A stretch of DNA of 64,000 bases from Tautonia plasticadhaerens (GCF_007752535.1 NZ_CP036426.1:6820001-6884000), one strand, 5' to 3'; positions 35,885 through 46,138 are shown, counted from the stretch's first letter. Made by a program: numbers and translations. The notes: generated from the sequence alone by a model not told the origin.

Positions 35885-36034
35885 ATGACCGTACGACTCG
35901 CTGCATCCGGCAAAGCCGCCAGGCGCGACCGCCTCTCGTTGACTTTCGAGCCCGACCGCATCGGCGTGCGTCCGATCATCACGCCTGAATCCGACAAGAC
36001 GGCTCGGGCTGGGACCCGCAAACCGGCCGGTTGA
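35885..36034 (+). CDS. Small hypothetical ORF upstream of the tyrosine recombinase
   Basis: A 49-codon frame (MTVRLAASGKAARRDRLSL) ends 33 bases before the recombinase start and has basic character. I recognise no family. Its position suggests a possible accessory gene of the recombinase, but it may be chance. Apart from it, the interval between the IS1182 element and the recombinase (35748-36067) shows nothing. Confidence 0.25.
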   Translation: MTVRLAASGKAARRDRLSLTFEPDRIGVRPIITPESDKTARAGTRKPAG

Positions 36035-36067
36035 AGCGGCGAGAGTAGTGTCGCCGGAGCCGATGCG

Positions 36068-37113
36068 ATGCCGACGAGCATCAGGACGGCCGCGGAGGGC
36101 TACTTCCGGGCCAAGGCCCTCTCGCGGGGGACACGCAACGAGTACCTCACGACCCTCCGGAAGTGGGAGGAGTGGGGCGCCGGCACGCCGATCGAGCAGC
36201 TCCAGCGCAGGGACATCCGCGAGTTCCTCGACCGGGTCCACGAGCAGGCCGTCAGGGATCGGGGGACCAACCCCGGCCGCACGGCCAACAAGGCCCGCGA
36301 GCACCTCCGCGCCATCCTCTCCTGGGCCTGGGAGCAGGAGCTGATCGAGGCGCCCCCGCGGTTCCCCGGCCCCAGGGACCAGCGCGACGTGGCCGGCCGC
36401 CACTACCTGACCAAGGCCGAGATCAACGCCCTCTACTTCGCCACCTACAAGATGGGGCGGCCGCGGGGCTGGGACGCCGCGTACCCGGTCGGCCGGTACT
36501 GGCGTGCCGCCCTGGTCGTGTTCTTCAACTACGGCGTGGACACCGGGACCGTCTGGCGGTCCACGCCGGCCCACGAGCCGATCCTCAGGCGGCACGTCAT
36601 CTGGGACCGGCGATCGCCGGACCGAGAGGCGAAGGAGCAGTCGCCCGGGGATGGCTGTTCTACCGCCGCGTGAAGACCGGCAAGGCGTTCTACCGGCCGA
36701 TGAACCGGGTGTTGCACGCGCACCTGCAGGGCCTGATGCCGAACGACCCGCAGCCCGACGCTCCTATGTTCCTCGGAGGCGGGGCCCGGCCCAACGCCCG
36801 CTTCCAGGCCCTGTGCGAGCATGCCGGCATCAAGCCGAGGCTGGACGTCGAGACCGGCCGGGAGGAGCCCTGGGAGCTGAAGGACCTGAGGAAGACGTGC
36901 GCGACGTACCACGACGAGCACGTGCCGGAGTCGTCGGTGGAGATCCTCGGCCACTCGGTCGGCGGGATCACGTATCGCCACTACGCCCACCGTGCCCCGC
37001 TGGCCTTCCGGGCGATCATGACGCTACCGCAGCCGAGTGCGTTCTCGACCATCCTGAGGGGGAAGGACGGCGAGTGCACGTGCTGCCGGCGGCGGTTCGC
37101 CGACGCCGCCTGA
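36068..37113 (+). pseudogene. Tyrosine recombinase/integrase with one frameshift
   Basis: The first frame encodes the SAM-like N-terminal domain (YFRAKALSRGTRNEYLTTL, IREFLDRVHEQ) and the start of the catalytic domain (VVFFNYGVDTGTVWRSTP). At CCCGGGG (36644-36650) the family sequence moves by -1 into GWLFYRRVKTGKAFYRPMN. It then runs to ELKDLRKTCATYHDEH (HxxR-equivalent region) and LGHSVGGITYRHYAH with the nucleophilic Tyr, and ends with a CTCCRRRF zinc-like motif. One extra C would rejoin the frames as SPRGWLFY. The protein type is common in planctomycetes as a stand-alone integrase. It is either a pseudogene or a single-base sequencing error. Confidence 0.75.
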
Positions 37114-37192
37114 CGCGGCCGACCACACCGAAGCGTGCACCGTTCCCGGCTCAGCTTGGGCGCGACCCGGGCCGACCTCGGGGTCGACGCCG

Positions 37193-37687
37193 TCACTCGG
37201 CCGGGGGCGGCAGGGCGAGGTCTAGCTCCGCGACCAGCAGCTCGACCTCGGCCAAGGCCCAGACCGCGTCGGCCTCGACGCCCGGCAACGCGGCTCGCGC
37301 CCTGAGCGCGGCCTCGCCCGCCGCGTCGTCGTGGCCGAGGCGATGCTCGGCAAGGGCGAGGAACAGCCAGTCCTGGAACACGCCGCCGCCGGGGTCGAAG
37401 CCCATCCCCTCCCGCAGGGCCCCCACCGCCTCCTCCTGTCGGCCGGCCCGATAGAGCAGGGCGCCTCGTGTGTTGAGGAACGCGTGCCGGACCTGCCGGA
37501 TCTGATCCCTGGCCCCGGGGTTCGCCTCCGCCGCCGCCGTCAGGCGGCCCAGGGCGTGGTCGATCCAGGCGAGGGGCGTGGCCCAGTCGTCGGTGGCGCC
37601 CGGGCCGAGGGCGAAGATCATCGCCGCGTTGTTGGCCTCGCCGGCGGAGAGGTCCGGGCCGACCAGCGGGAGCAGCCGCGCGACCCC
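37193..37687 (-). pseudogene. Detached C-terminus of the WD40 Ser/Thr kinase gene
   Basis: The minus strand reads RLLPLVGPDLSAGEANNAAM, then IFALGPGATDDWATPLAWIDH and a TPR-like tail (TRGALLYRAGRQEEAVGALR, LFLALAEHRLGHDDAA), to the stop at 37193. This is the expected end of the kinase gene that starts at 42587. When the 213 bp insertion and one of its 10 bp flanking repeats are removed, CDGVA joins RLLPLVGPDLS in frame. It has no start of its own. Confidence 0.8.
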
Positions 37688-37900
37688 GCAGGGCTACCGC
37701 GCGATAGGTGCAGCGTCCTCCTGCAGGGCCATTTCCCCGGCGATTCCTATCCGGAGCCGCATGAGAGGCACTTCATGCTGATGGACAAGCAGGGCTCCGA
37801 TGTCGCTCACAGGCTTCCGAGTATCGCAAGAAAGACCGGCTGGGTAGGCCATTCAGTCGGAAAGTCTTACGCCATCAGAAGTTCATAGTGCGGTGACCCT
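37688..37900. mobile_element. 213 bp MITE-like insertion in the kinase gene
   Basis: The 10 bp sequence GCGCGACCCC occurs at 37678-37687 and again at 37901-37910, bracketing 213 bp. Its ends GCAGGGCTACCGC and GCGGTGACCCT are imperfect inverted repeats (10 of 12 matching). No transposase fits inside; a short plus-strand frame is open through the element but is not recognised. The size, terminal repeats and target duplication are those of a non-autonomous miniature element. Confidence 0.75.
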
Positions 37901-40900
37901 GCGCGACCCCGTCGCACTCCGACCGGTAGCCGGCGGCGTCGACGGCCTTCAGGCAGGCGAGCCACTGGCGGTAGCGGACCATCGTCGGGAGCCCCGGGCC
38001 GCGGCCGGCGCCGCCGAAGAGGGCCGCGGATCGCCCCCAGTCGCCGGAATCGGCCGCCTGGTCGGCCGCCTGCGCGATGATCCCCGGCTCAGCCCCTCGG
38101 CGGATCGCCTCGTCGAACTCGGCGACCGCCCGCGACGGGCTGGTCCGGCCGGCCCTGAGCACGTATAGGGTCCAGTCCTCCGGGGTCAACGCGATGGCCC
38201 GGTCCGGGTTCCACAGGGCCGCCTCGCCCCGGCCAGCCATCTCTTCGTCCACGGCGGTGACCCGGAGCCAGTCGGACAGGACCTGGGGCGACGGTGCCAG
38301 CCCCCGCACCGCGGCGTAGGCCGCGTCGGCCTCGTCGCGACGGCCGGCGGCCGCGAGGACCCGGCCGCGTCGGGCGGGGATCGTCCAATCGACCGGCCGC
38401 TGGGCGGCCAGGCGGTCGAGGTGCCACTCGGCCCCGAAGGCGTCGCCGTCCTGCTCGGCGTCGTCGGCGGTCGCGTCGTGCCAGTCGGCGTCCGGCCGGG
38501 AAGGGACCAGGGCCGTGCTGCCCTCGCCCACCAGCCTCGCCCGGAGTGACTGCCACTCGTCGGCCGGGACGGTGTCCAGCCCCTGGTTGTCGTCCATCCG
38601 CTGGCCGGTCATCAGGGCGACGCGGTCCGACAGGCGGTCGAGGTCCGGCTCGGCGAACGGGGCGGGCACCGGCCAGCGGCGGACGGTGCCGTCGGCGGCC
38701 ACGCCGACGCACGTCTTGCCGTCGGGGGTGAAGCTTACCGCGAGGATCGGGCCGATGAGCACGGCCGGCGGGCCGATCGGCTTGCGGGCGGCCACGTCCC
38801 AGAGCTGGGCCGACCCGTTCTCGTGGGCGGTCAGCAGGGACGCCCCGTCCGGGCTGAACGCAAGGTCCCGGATCGGGTCGGGATGCGAGAGCCAGCCGGC
38901 GGGGAGCGGGGCGAGCGTGCCGCCGTCGAGCAGGCGGACGCCGAGGTTCGCCGACGCCGCGACCATCCGGCCGTCCGGCGAGAATCGCGTCTTGCCGTCG
39001 CCGTCGAGGGGCCGCTCGCCGAGGAAGTGGCCGGACGGGACCTCCCAGAGGCGCAACACGCCGCCCACGTCGCGCAGGGCCACGGCCCGATCGTCCGATC
39101 GGAATCGGGGCGTCTCTCGGAGGAAGTGGCTCGGGGCGGGATACGGCACCCGGACGGCCACCGACCCGGACGCCACCTCCCAGACCAGGAACTCGGGCGA
39201 CTTGGACCAGTCGGGCGCCTCGACGACGGCCAGGTATCGGCCGTCGGGGCTGAAGGCGACGCCCAGGACGATGTCGTCATGCTGGAGGGGCGGGCGGACC
39301 TCCTTCCCGGCCCGCCAGTCCCAGAACTTGACGAGCCCGTTGGGCCCGTAGTCGCCGGCGGCCAGGGTCTGGCCGCCGGGGCTGAACGCGACCGACGCGA
39401 CGTAGTTGCCGTGGGGCAACGGGGGCCCGGCCGGCCTCCCGGTGGCCGCCTCCCAGACCTGCGCGGTCCCGTCGAAGCTGGCCGAGGCGAAGTGCCGGCC
39501 GTCGGGGGCGAACACGGCTTGCCGGATCAGTGCGGAGTGGTGGATGCTCGTCACTCGGGCCGCCCCGGTCGTCGCGTCCACGAGGCGCAGGTCGTGCGTA
39601 TTCTCGGCCACCTGAGTCCAGTGCTCCGGCAAGTAAGGCCAGAGGATCGCGCCCGCGCCGCTCGGGTCGAACTCGGCGTCGGAATAGGCGGCCGTCCGTC
39701 CCGGTCGCCGTGCCGATTCGGCGGGCGACAGCGCGGGCCGGCTGTGGGGACGAGGGAGCCGCCAGAGTCGCCCGCCCCCCTCACCGATGCCGACCCAGCT
39801 CGCGGCGAACCGCCCGCCCGGGCTCTGTTCCCACCAGGCATTGTCGCTCCGCTGCCAGCCCGGGTGATTGAAGCGGACCCCGGACGGCCGGGGCGGCCAG
39901 GTCCCGGTGTCGTGGAACCGACCATCGACCTGGGAGGTCACGGATCGGCCGTCCGCCGATCGGCCATAGAACATGGAGCGGAAGGGGGTCGGGATGCCGG
40001 GCCCGAGCACCTCGGGCGTCGTCGCCGACCAGCGATGCAGCTGGTCGTCCTTGATCACCAGCGCGGTCCTCATGAGGTTCTCGAAGTGGAAGATCCAGGG
40101 CGCCCCGTCCCCGACCTCGGGCAGTTCCTGATGGACGGGCGGCTCGTCCCCGACCACGGCGAAGCGGATCTGTTCGAACCGCTTCGCGGCACGCTGGACC
40201 CAGAGGATCGCGGAGTTCCCGTCGGGCGACAGGGCCAGGTAGGCGTCGGGCCACCGGTTCGCGGTCTCGCGGTCGGACACGGCATCGACGACGACCCGGC
40301 CGCTCGCCGCCTCCCAGGCGACGACCGCCGCCGTCCGCCACAGGCGGGTCCGGTCCGCGTCCGCAACGCCCCCCCGGTCGTCCGGGCGCAGCCCCCAGAC
40401 CAGCCCGACGAAGTGGCGCCCGTCCGGGGTGACGGCCAGGCGATTGACCGGCCCGGTGGTCGGGATCGGCGGCTGGACGGGGCGGCCCGACACCGGGACT
40501 AGCCGGTGCAGCGTCCATCCATCGACGAAATCCGCCCGGTCCGGCGACGCGACCCACAGGCTCCGACCGTCGGCCGCGAATTCCATCGCCGCGTTATCCC
40601 GGACGAGGAGCTGGATCGGCGGGCCGACCGGTCGGCCGGTGTCGGTCCGGACGCACCAGATCTCGTCCTTCCGGGCGGCCACGGCGAGCCATTCGCCGTC
40701 CGGGGAATAGGCGATCTCCGCCGAATGGAACCTGTCGGGCCAGATCTGCTCCAGGCCCGGCAAGGTCTCGGCCCAGGCGGCCAGGTTGGCCCGGATCGCG
40801 TGCCCGAGCGGGGCCGCTTGCGGGTCGTCCGCCGGGATCGCTTTCAGCGCCCGCACGAACAGGTGCAGCGCCCGGGCCGGCTCGCCGGCGCGGGCGTCCT

Positions 40901-42587
40901 CGATCCCCCGGTCGAGCAGCAGCTCGGCGGCCTGCAAGGCGGCGGCGTTGCGGGCCCACTTCTCCGCCTCCCGGTCCCGGTCGGCGTCGGCGTGCGCGGC
41001 GATCTCCGCCTTCGCCGTGCGGACGGCGTCCTGGCGCGCCGCTCGTTCGGCGTCCGCCGCGAGCCGACGGTCGTCGGCCAGGTCGGCCATGTGGCCGGCG
41101 ACGACCAGCGAGACCGCCGTCGAGAGGACGAGCACGGCGGTCAGGACCGCGCCCAGCACCGCGATCCCCGGGTGGTGCCGCGCCCATCGGGCGTAGCGAT
41201 CGGCCGCCGACGCGCGTCGGGCCTGGATCGGATCGTCGTCGAGGAACCGCCGCAGGTCCTCGGCCATCGCGTCGGCCGAAGAGTACCGCCGCTCCGGGGC
41301 CTTTTCGATCGCCTTCAGGACGATCGTCTCCAGGTCGCGGGGAATCCGGCCATCGAGCGATCGGGGCCGGTCCGGCTCCTCATTCTTGATTTGCTCGATC
41401 AGCCTCAGGCGGTCCGCAGACGCGTAGGCCGGCCGGAGCGTCAGCAACTCGTAGAGGGTCAAGCCCAGCGCGGAGATGTCGGCGCGGGCGTCCCCCTCGC
41501 CCCGGAACCGCTCCGGGGCCAAGTAGCGGAGCGTGCCGAGGAGGTCTCCCGTGGCGGTCAGGCCGTCGTCCTCGTCCCTGGCCAGGCCGAAGTCGGCGAT
41601 CCAGACGACCCCCTGCGTGTCCAGCAGCAGGTTCGAGGGCTTGATGTCGCGATGGACGATGCCGCCGGCGTGGGCATGGGCCAACCCGTGCGCCGCCTGG
41701 CGGCCGATCCGCGCCACGCTCCGGAAGAACGGCTGGCGGCGGCCGGAAGTGTCGACCTCCGAGACCTGAGTCCCGCCGGGCAGCACCGCCGAGTTTGACA
41801 CGCCCGGGGCCAGCGGGGCCGGTGGCCGGTCCCCGATCGTGACCGTCGGCGTGAGTCCCGAAGGCGTGATCGAGTCGAGCGGCTCGGTCCCGGTTAGGAC
41901 GGTGGGCGATCCCAGCCCTTCGTTCGGGGGCCGACCGCCCAGGAGCGATACCGCCACGCCCCCGGACGTGCGCTCCAGCGGACCCGCCGTCGCGGGCGCC
42001 TCGGTCCCCGAGGGTCCGGGTCCGCCCGATTCGTAATCGGGAGCACGAAGCCGCACCAGCTCGTCGATGACCTGGTCGAGTCCCTGCCCCCGGATCAGTT
42101 GCATGGCGTAGAAGGCGAAGTCGCCCTCCCGGCCCACCTCGAAGACGGGCACGATGTTGGTGTGGTGCAGCCGCGCCGCGGCCTTGGCCTCGCGGCGGAA
42201 CCGCTCCAGCGCCCTGGGGTCGTGCGCGACCCGGTGGGGCAGGACCTTCAGCGCCACCCGGCGGCCCAGGCTGACCTGCTCGGCCTCGTAGACGACCCCC
42301 ATGCCGCCTCGGCCGATCTCCCCGAGGATCCAGTAGTCGCCCAGTCGCCACGCCCGACCCTCGATCACACCCCGGGCGGCCGGTGCCGCATCGTGGACGT
42401 CGACGTCGACCGAGAGATCCTGCTCGACGCGCACCAGGGCCGGCAACAGCCTGCGGATCGGCCCGGCCAGCTCGGGGTGACGGGCGGCCAGGTCCTCGAT
42501 GCTCGGCCGCTCGCCGGCGCGATACCGTGCCAGGAACGACGCGGCGACGACCTCAAACGGATCGCGATCGGACGTCTCGTCGCTCAA
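37875..42587 (-). CDS. Ser/Thr protein kinase with WD40 repeats, C-terminus cut by an insertion
   Basis: The TTG at 42587 overlaps the sigma-factor stop codon (TTGA), so the two are translationally coupled. The first 85 residues contain a short N-terminal segment (FLARYRAGERPSIEDLAARH). The kinase domain spans about residues 86-460 with IGRGGMGVVYE, VALK (Lys114), HRDIKPSNLLL (312-322), ADFGLA (331-336) and APERFRG. A low-complexity Pro/Gly/Thr insert of about 110 residues lies between the two lobes. One membrane segment is near 500. The rest is WD40-type repeats (FSPDGRYLAV, FAPDGRHFASASFDGTAQVW) and a TPR-like end. Translation ends in the insertion with GHRTMNF; the true C-terminus is at 37193-37687. 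Kinase residues are intact, so a shortened protein may still work. Confidence 0.85.
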   Translation of the reverse strand: MSDETSDRDPFEVVAASFLARYRAGERPSIEDLAARHPELAGPIRRLLPALVRVEQDLSVDVDVHDAAPAARGVIEGRAWRLGDYWILGEIGRGGMGVVYEAEQVSLGRRVALKVLPHRVAHDPRALERFRREAKAAARLHHTNIVPVFEVGREGDFAFYAMQLIRGQGLDQVIDELVRLRAPDYESGGPGPSGTEAPATAGPLERTSGGVAVSLLGGRPPNEGLGSPTVLTGTEPLDSITPSGLTPTVTIGDRPPAPLAPGVSNSAVLPGGTQVSEVDTSGRRQPFFRSVARIGRQAAHGLAHAHAGGIVHRDIKPSNLLLDTQGVVWIADFGLARDEDDGLTATGDLLGTLRYLAPERFRGEGDARADISALGLTLYELLTLRPAYASADRLRLIEQIKNEEPDRPRSLDGRIPRDLETIVLKAIEKAPERRYSSADAMAEDLRRFLDDDPIQARRASAADRYARWARHHPGIAVLGAVLTAVLVLSTAVSLVVAGHMADLADDRRLAADAERAARQDAVRTAKAEIAAHADADRDREAEKWARNAAALQAAELLLDRGIEDARAGEPARALHLFVRALKAIPADDPQAAPLGHAIRANLAAWAETLPGLEQIWPDRFHSAEIAYSPDGEWLAVAARKDEIWCVRTDTGRPVGPPIQLLVRDNAAMEFAADGRSLWVASPDRADFVDGWTLHRLVPVSGRPVQPPIPTTGPVNRLAVTPDGRHFVGLVWGLRPDDRGGVADADRTRLWRTAAVVAWEAASGRVVVDAVSDRETANRWPDAYLALSPDGNSAILWVQRAAKRFEQIRFAVVGDEPPVHQELPEVGDGAPWIFHFENLMRTALVIKDDQLHRWSATTPEVLGPGIPTPFRSMFYGRSADGRSVTSQVDGRFHDTGTWPPRPSGVRFNHPGWQRSDNAWWEQSPGGRFAASWVGIGEGGGRLWRLPRPHSRPALSPAESARRPGRTAAYSDAEFDPSGAGAILWPYLPEHWTQVAENTHDLRLVDATTGAARVTSIHHSALIRQAVFAPDGRHFASASFDGTAQVWEAATGRPAGPPLPHGNYVASVAFSPGGQTLAAGDYGPNGLVKFWDWRAGKEVRPPLQHDDIVLGVAFSPDGRYLAVVEAPDWSKSPEFLVWEVASGSVAVRVPYPAPSHFLRETPRFRSDDRAVALRDVGGVLRLWEVPSGHFLGERPLDGDGKTRFSPDGRMVAASANLGVRLLDGGTLAPLPAGWLSHPDPIRDLAFSPDGASLLTAHENGSAQLWDVAARKPIGPPAVLIGPILAVSFTPDGKTCVGVAADGTVRRWPVPAPFAEPDLDRLSDRVALMTGQRMDDNQGLDTVPADEWQSLRARLVGEGSTALVPSRPDADWHDATADDAEQDGDAFGAEWHLDRLAAQRPVDWTIPARRGRVLAAAGRRDEADAAYAAVRGLAPSPQVLSDWLRVTAVDEEMAGRGEAALWNPDRAIALTPEDWTLYVLRAGRTSPSRAVAEFDEAIRRGAEPGIIAQAADQAADSGDWGRSAALFGGAGRGPGLPTMVRYRQWLACLKAVDAAGYRSECDGVAQGHRTMNF

Positions 42588-43237
42588 GATTCGCCCCCGT
42601 CCACGCCCCCCGTCAGGTCGGCCAGGGTCTTTTCGAGACGTTCCAACGCCCGGGTGTACCGCTTGCTCGCCGCCGCCCTCCCCAGGCCGAGCGCCGCGGC
42701 GGCGTCGCCGTTGCTCATCTGCTCGTAGTGGCGCAGGACCAGGACCTCCCGGTCGATCGGGTCCATGCGGTTGAGGGCCTCCTGCAGTTGCAGCTTGCGC
42801 TCCGCCCGCACCGCCGCCTGGCTGGGGCTGGTCAGCTTGCCCAGCAGCCGGGCGGCAAGGGCTCCCGTGCTCGCGCCGGGCATGGCGCCGCGGTAGATCG
42901 AGACCTCTCGGCCGACGTCGCGGCCGGGCCGGGCCAGGTAACGCCGGTGGCACTCGGCCACGCGCTGCCCGACGAAGAACCGCAGTCAGATGTAGATCGA
43001 CACGGACGGGTCGCGGACGTACTCCTCCAGCCGCCTGATGGCGTCAATGTACCCCTCCTGGATCACGTCCGAGGCGCCGACGCGGCTCTGCAGCCGCGGG
43101 TCGAGGCGCAACGCCACCATCCGCCGCATGCGGGCGCGGTAGCGAGCCATCAGCTCGACGATCGCCTCCCGATCGCCGGCGGCGACGCGGGCGACGAGGT
43201 CGGGCACCTGACCAGGCGGTGGGGACATATCGTTCAT
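42584..43237 (-). pseudogene. ECF-type sigma factor with an in-frame TGA at a conserved Trp
   Basis: The gene reads MNDMSPPPGQVPDLVARVAAG, region 2 with ASDVIQEGYIDAIRRLEEY, then SVSIYI-TGA-LRFFVGQRV. After the stop it continues without a frame change to SLTSPSQ-like KLTSPSQAAVRAERK, ALNRMDPIDREVLVLRHYEQ and the region 4 helix-turn-helix GDAAAALGLGRAAASKRY. In this planctomycete sigma family the segment reads xxYVWLRFLxGQRL, so the TGA at 42986-42988 replaces a Trp TGG by one base. The stop at 42584 overlaps the kinase start. It is either a nonsense mutation or a sequencing error; the rest of the gene is well preserved. Confidence 0.75.
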
Positions 43238-43719
43238 CTTAAGATTTCATACTGCCAACCGCAATCCGCCCGCGACGGCTCCACCCGGATCGAGGCTGCC
43301 TTCGCCTGGGTAGGCCGGATGCCTCATGAACCGGCGTCTTCGAGATTCTCCCACGCAACCTGTCTCGCACCGCCGCCGGCTGGCAGTACCGGAGTATGTG
43401 CCTGAAATTGCCCGTGGTCGCCGACGCCCGACGCATCGACGCGACCGAGGAGGAATGCCAGGCCGCCGTCCCCCCCGGGCAACACATGGTCTCACGGTGT
43501 GGACGAGGTGCATCGGGCTAATCATCGGGACGAGGCGACCGCGTCGGGAGATGCGGTCCACGGGACGGACACCTCGAGAGGAACATTCGCCTGGCCGGAC
43601 GCTGACCGTTTCACGTCCGCCTGCTACGGGAAGCCCGGATTGGTCCACGCGCCGTGAGACTCGACCCCGGCCTTACGCGACCGGCACCTCGCCACATACA
43701 ACGAAGGTAGTCACGAATC
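43238..43719. other. Divergent intergenic region
   Basis: These 482 bp lie between the divergent sigma factor and TIGR03032 genes. They should contain both promoters. No gene, RNA or notable repeat was recognised. Confidence 0.4.
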
Positions 43720-44865
43720 ATGACGACCGCGGTTTCCCCGTCCGAGCCGGCGCCGTCCCTTGCCCCCACGGAGGTGGACGCCCCGACCCCGTTACGGGCG
43801 GTCCACACGGCGAACTTCCCCGCGTTGCTGAGGCAGATCGGCGCCTCGCTCCTGGTCACCACCTACCAGGCCGGCAAGCTGGTCATGGTCCGCGACGAGG
43901 GGGACGACCTCAACACCCACTTCCGCGGCTTCCAGGCCCCCATGGGCATGGCCCTCTCCGGCGGCCGGCTGGCCGTCGGCACGGCGATGCAGGTCTGGGA
44001 GTTCGTCGACGTCCCGGCCGTCGCCGCCAGGCTCGCGCCGCCGGGCCGCCACGACGCCTGCTTCCTGCCCCGCTCCTCCCACGTCACCGGCAACATCCAG
44101 GTCCACGAGATGGCCTGGGGGGCCGGGGAAGAGCCCTGGGTGGTCAACACCCAGTTCTCCTGCCTCTGCACGCTCGACCGCTCGGCCAGCTTCACGCCCC
44201 GGTGGCGACCGCAGTTCGTCACGGCGCTCGAGCCCACGGACCGTTGCCACCTCAACGGCCTGGCGATGGACGACGGCCGCCCGCGGTACGTCACGGCGCT
44301 CGGCGAGACCGACGCGGCGGCCGGCTGGCGGGCCGGCAAGGCGAAGGGCGGCATCGTGATGGACGTGGCCAGCGGCGAGGTGATCGCCAGCGGGCTGTCG
44401 ATGCCCCACTCGCCGCGTTGGCACGCCGGGCGCCTCTGGGTCTGCGAGTCGGGCGCCGGGACGTTCGGGTTCCTCGACCCGGAGTCGGGCCGGTACGAGC
44501 CCGTTGCCGCCACGCCGGGCTTCACCCGGGGGGTCGACTTCGCGGGCCACCTCGCCTTCGTCGGGCTCTCGCAGGTCCGCGAGAGCGCCGTCTTCAGCGG
44601 CATCCCGATCACCGAGCGGCTCACGGCGGAGGAGCGGACCTGCGGCGTCTGCGTGATCGACCTGAGGAGCGGCCAGGTGGTCGCGCTGCTGCGGTTCGAG
44701 ACCGCCATGCAGGAGGTCTTCGCCGTGACGTTGCTGCCGGGCAAGCGGTACCCGGACCTGATCAACGACGACGTGAAGCTGATGCAGAACTCGTTCTCGG
44801 TCCCCGACGAGGCGCTGGCCGACGTGCCGGCGGCGCTGAAGGGGACTACCGAGCCCGCCCGCTGA
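43720..44865 (+). CDS. TIGR03032 family protein
   Basis: The 381-residue soluble protein has the features of the TIGR03032 family: FPALLRQIGASLLVTTYQAGKL near the N-terminus, FRGFQAPMGMAL, VNTQFSCLCTLD, HLNGLAMDDGRPRYVTALGE, SPRWHAGRLWVCESGAGT, then PGFTRGVDFAGHLAFVGLSQVRE and GVCVIDLRSG. It is predicted to be a beta-propeller-like fold of unknown function, often described as a conserved protein near tetratricopeptide or sulfotransferase genes. There is no signal peptide. It appears to stand alone, with a hairpin at its stop codon. Confidence 0.88.
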   Translation: MTTAVSPSEPAPSLAPTEVDAPTPLRAVHTANFPALLRQIGASLLVTTYQAGKLVMVRDEGDDLNTHFRGFQAPMGMALSGGRLAVGTAMQVWEFVDVPAVAARLAPPGRHDACFLPRSSHVTGNIQVHEMAWGAGEEPWVVNTQFSCLCTLDRSASFTPRWRPQFVTALEPTDRCHLNGLAMDDGRPRYVTALGETDAAAGWRAGKAKGGIVMDVASGEVIASGLSMPHSPRWHAGRLWVCESGAGTFGFLDPESGRYEPVAATPGFTRGVDFAGHLAFVGLSQVRESAVFSGIPITERLTAEERTCGVCVIDLRSGQVVALLRFETAMQEVFAVTLLPGKRYPDLINDDVKLMQNSFSVPDEALADVPAALKGTTEPAR

Positions 44866-44874
44866 GCGGCGGGC
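44853..44874 (+). terminator. Stem-loop overlapping the TIGR03032 stop codon
   Basis: GCCCGC-C-CGC pairs with GCG-GCGGGC around a TGA loop that is itself the stop codon, with one bulged C. There is no T-tract, so terminator function is only suggested by position. Confidence 0.35.
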
Positions 44875-44966
44875 GGCCGGGCCCGGCGCGTCCCGCACGG
44901 GACCACGATGCAGGCGTGAATTCCATCCCTTAGTTCGATGTCCTTCAATGTTTGAGGTGCGACAGG

Positions 44967-46138
44967 ATGAGCGTCCGAACCCACGCAATCGCCCGGCTGA
45001 GTGACGATTCCAGGCGAACCAGGGACCGTAGCCGGCGGCTCCTGCGGCCGACGCTCCTGGCGCTGGAGGATCGGCGATTGCTCTCGACGTTCAGCGTCAC
45101 AAGCACGTTCGACGACGGCAGCGACGACACGCTTCGCTGGGCCGTCGCCCAGGCGAACTCGAACGCGGGGGCCGACACGATCGCTTTCGACGGCGCCGCG
45201 TTCGGCTCGCCCCTGACCATCACGCTGGGCGGGACGCAGCTCGAGCTGAGCGACACGACCGGCCCGACCACGATCGCCGGCTCCCAGGCGGGCGTCACGG
45301 TCAGCGGTGGCGGCGCCAGCCGGGTCTTCCAGAACGACGAGGGGGCCTCCGCCTCGCTCACGGACCTGACGATCTCCGGGGGCCAGGCCGACGCGGACGG
45401 CGGCGGGATCCTCAACCGGGGGACGACCGAGCTGATCCGGTGCACGGTCAGCGGCAACACCGAGGGCCTCGGCTTCGGCGCGACCGACCCTGGCCGGGGA
45501 GGCGGCATCCACAACAGCGGCACGCTGTCGGTCACCAACTCCACGATCGTCAACAACCAGGCCCGGTACGCCTACTTCTTCGACAATTCCACCAGTTACT
45601 ACTCGTACGTTCCCGGCTCCGGTGGCGGGAGCTTCAGCAGCGGCGCGGTCACGGTGGCCGGCTCGACCATCACGGGCAACTCGTCTGGGTACGGCGGCGG
45701 CGCAGGCATCGACTACTCCGGCGGGACCGCCACGCTGACCGACACGATCGTCGCCGGCAATGCCGGCAACGATCTTTCCGGGCCGGTCCCGGGGACGTAC
45801 AACCTGATCGGTTCCGACGACTCGAGCTGGCTGGTGGACGGGGTCGACGGCAACCTCGTCGGCGTGTCCGATCCGGGGCTGGGGGCCCTGGGCAACTACG
45901 GCGGCCCCACGCAGACGATCCCGCTGCTGCCCGGCAGCCCGGCGATCAACGCCGGCACCACGGCCGGGCGTCGGCGACCGACCAGCGTGGCCTGGGCCGG
46001 TTCGGCGCCGTCGACATCGGCGCCTTCGAGAGCCAGGGGTTCACCTTCGCGGCCGTCGCCGGCAGCACCCCGCAATCGGCGTCCATCGGCGCGGCGTTCG
46101 CCAACCCACTCGCGGTCTCCCTGACGGCCAACAACCCG
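44967..46138 (+). pseudogene. Extracellular beta-helix protein, frameshifted and cut at its C-terminus
   Basis: The protein begins with an Arg-rich leader and LALEDRRLLSTFSV, the N-terminal motif of many planctomycete exported proteins. It continues as a right-handed beta-helix of the polymorphic/choice-of-anchor Q type: DDTLRWAVAQANSNAGADTI, ADGGGILNRGTTELIRCTVSG, GNYGGPTQTIPLLPGSPAIN. At GGG (45966-45968) one G appears to be missing; restoring it continues GASATDQRGLGRFGAVDIGAFE. The sequence then reaches PLAVSLTANNP, where typical relatives would go on, and switches at about 46139 to the methylase. The start at ATG 44967 is preferred over the upstream TTG. Confidence 0.7.

Noticed and set aside
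37690-37888. Short plus-strand ORF inside the 213 bp insertion
   Set aside because: It has no family features, no ribosome-binding site, and an open frame of this length is expected by chance in a 213 bp element.
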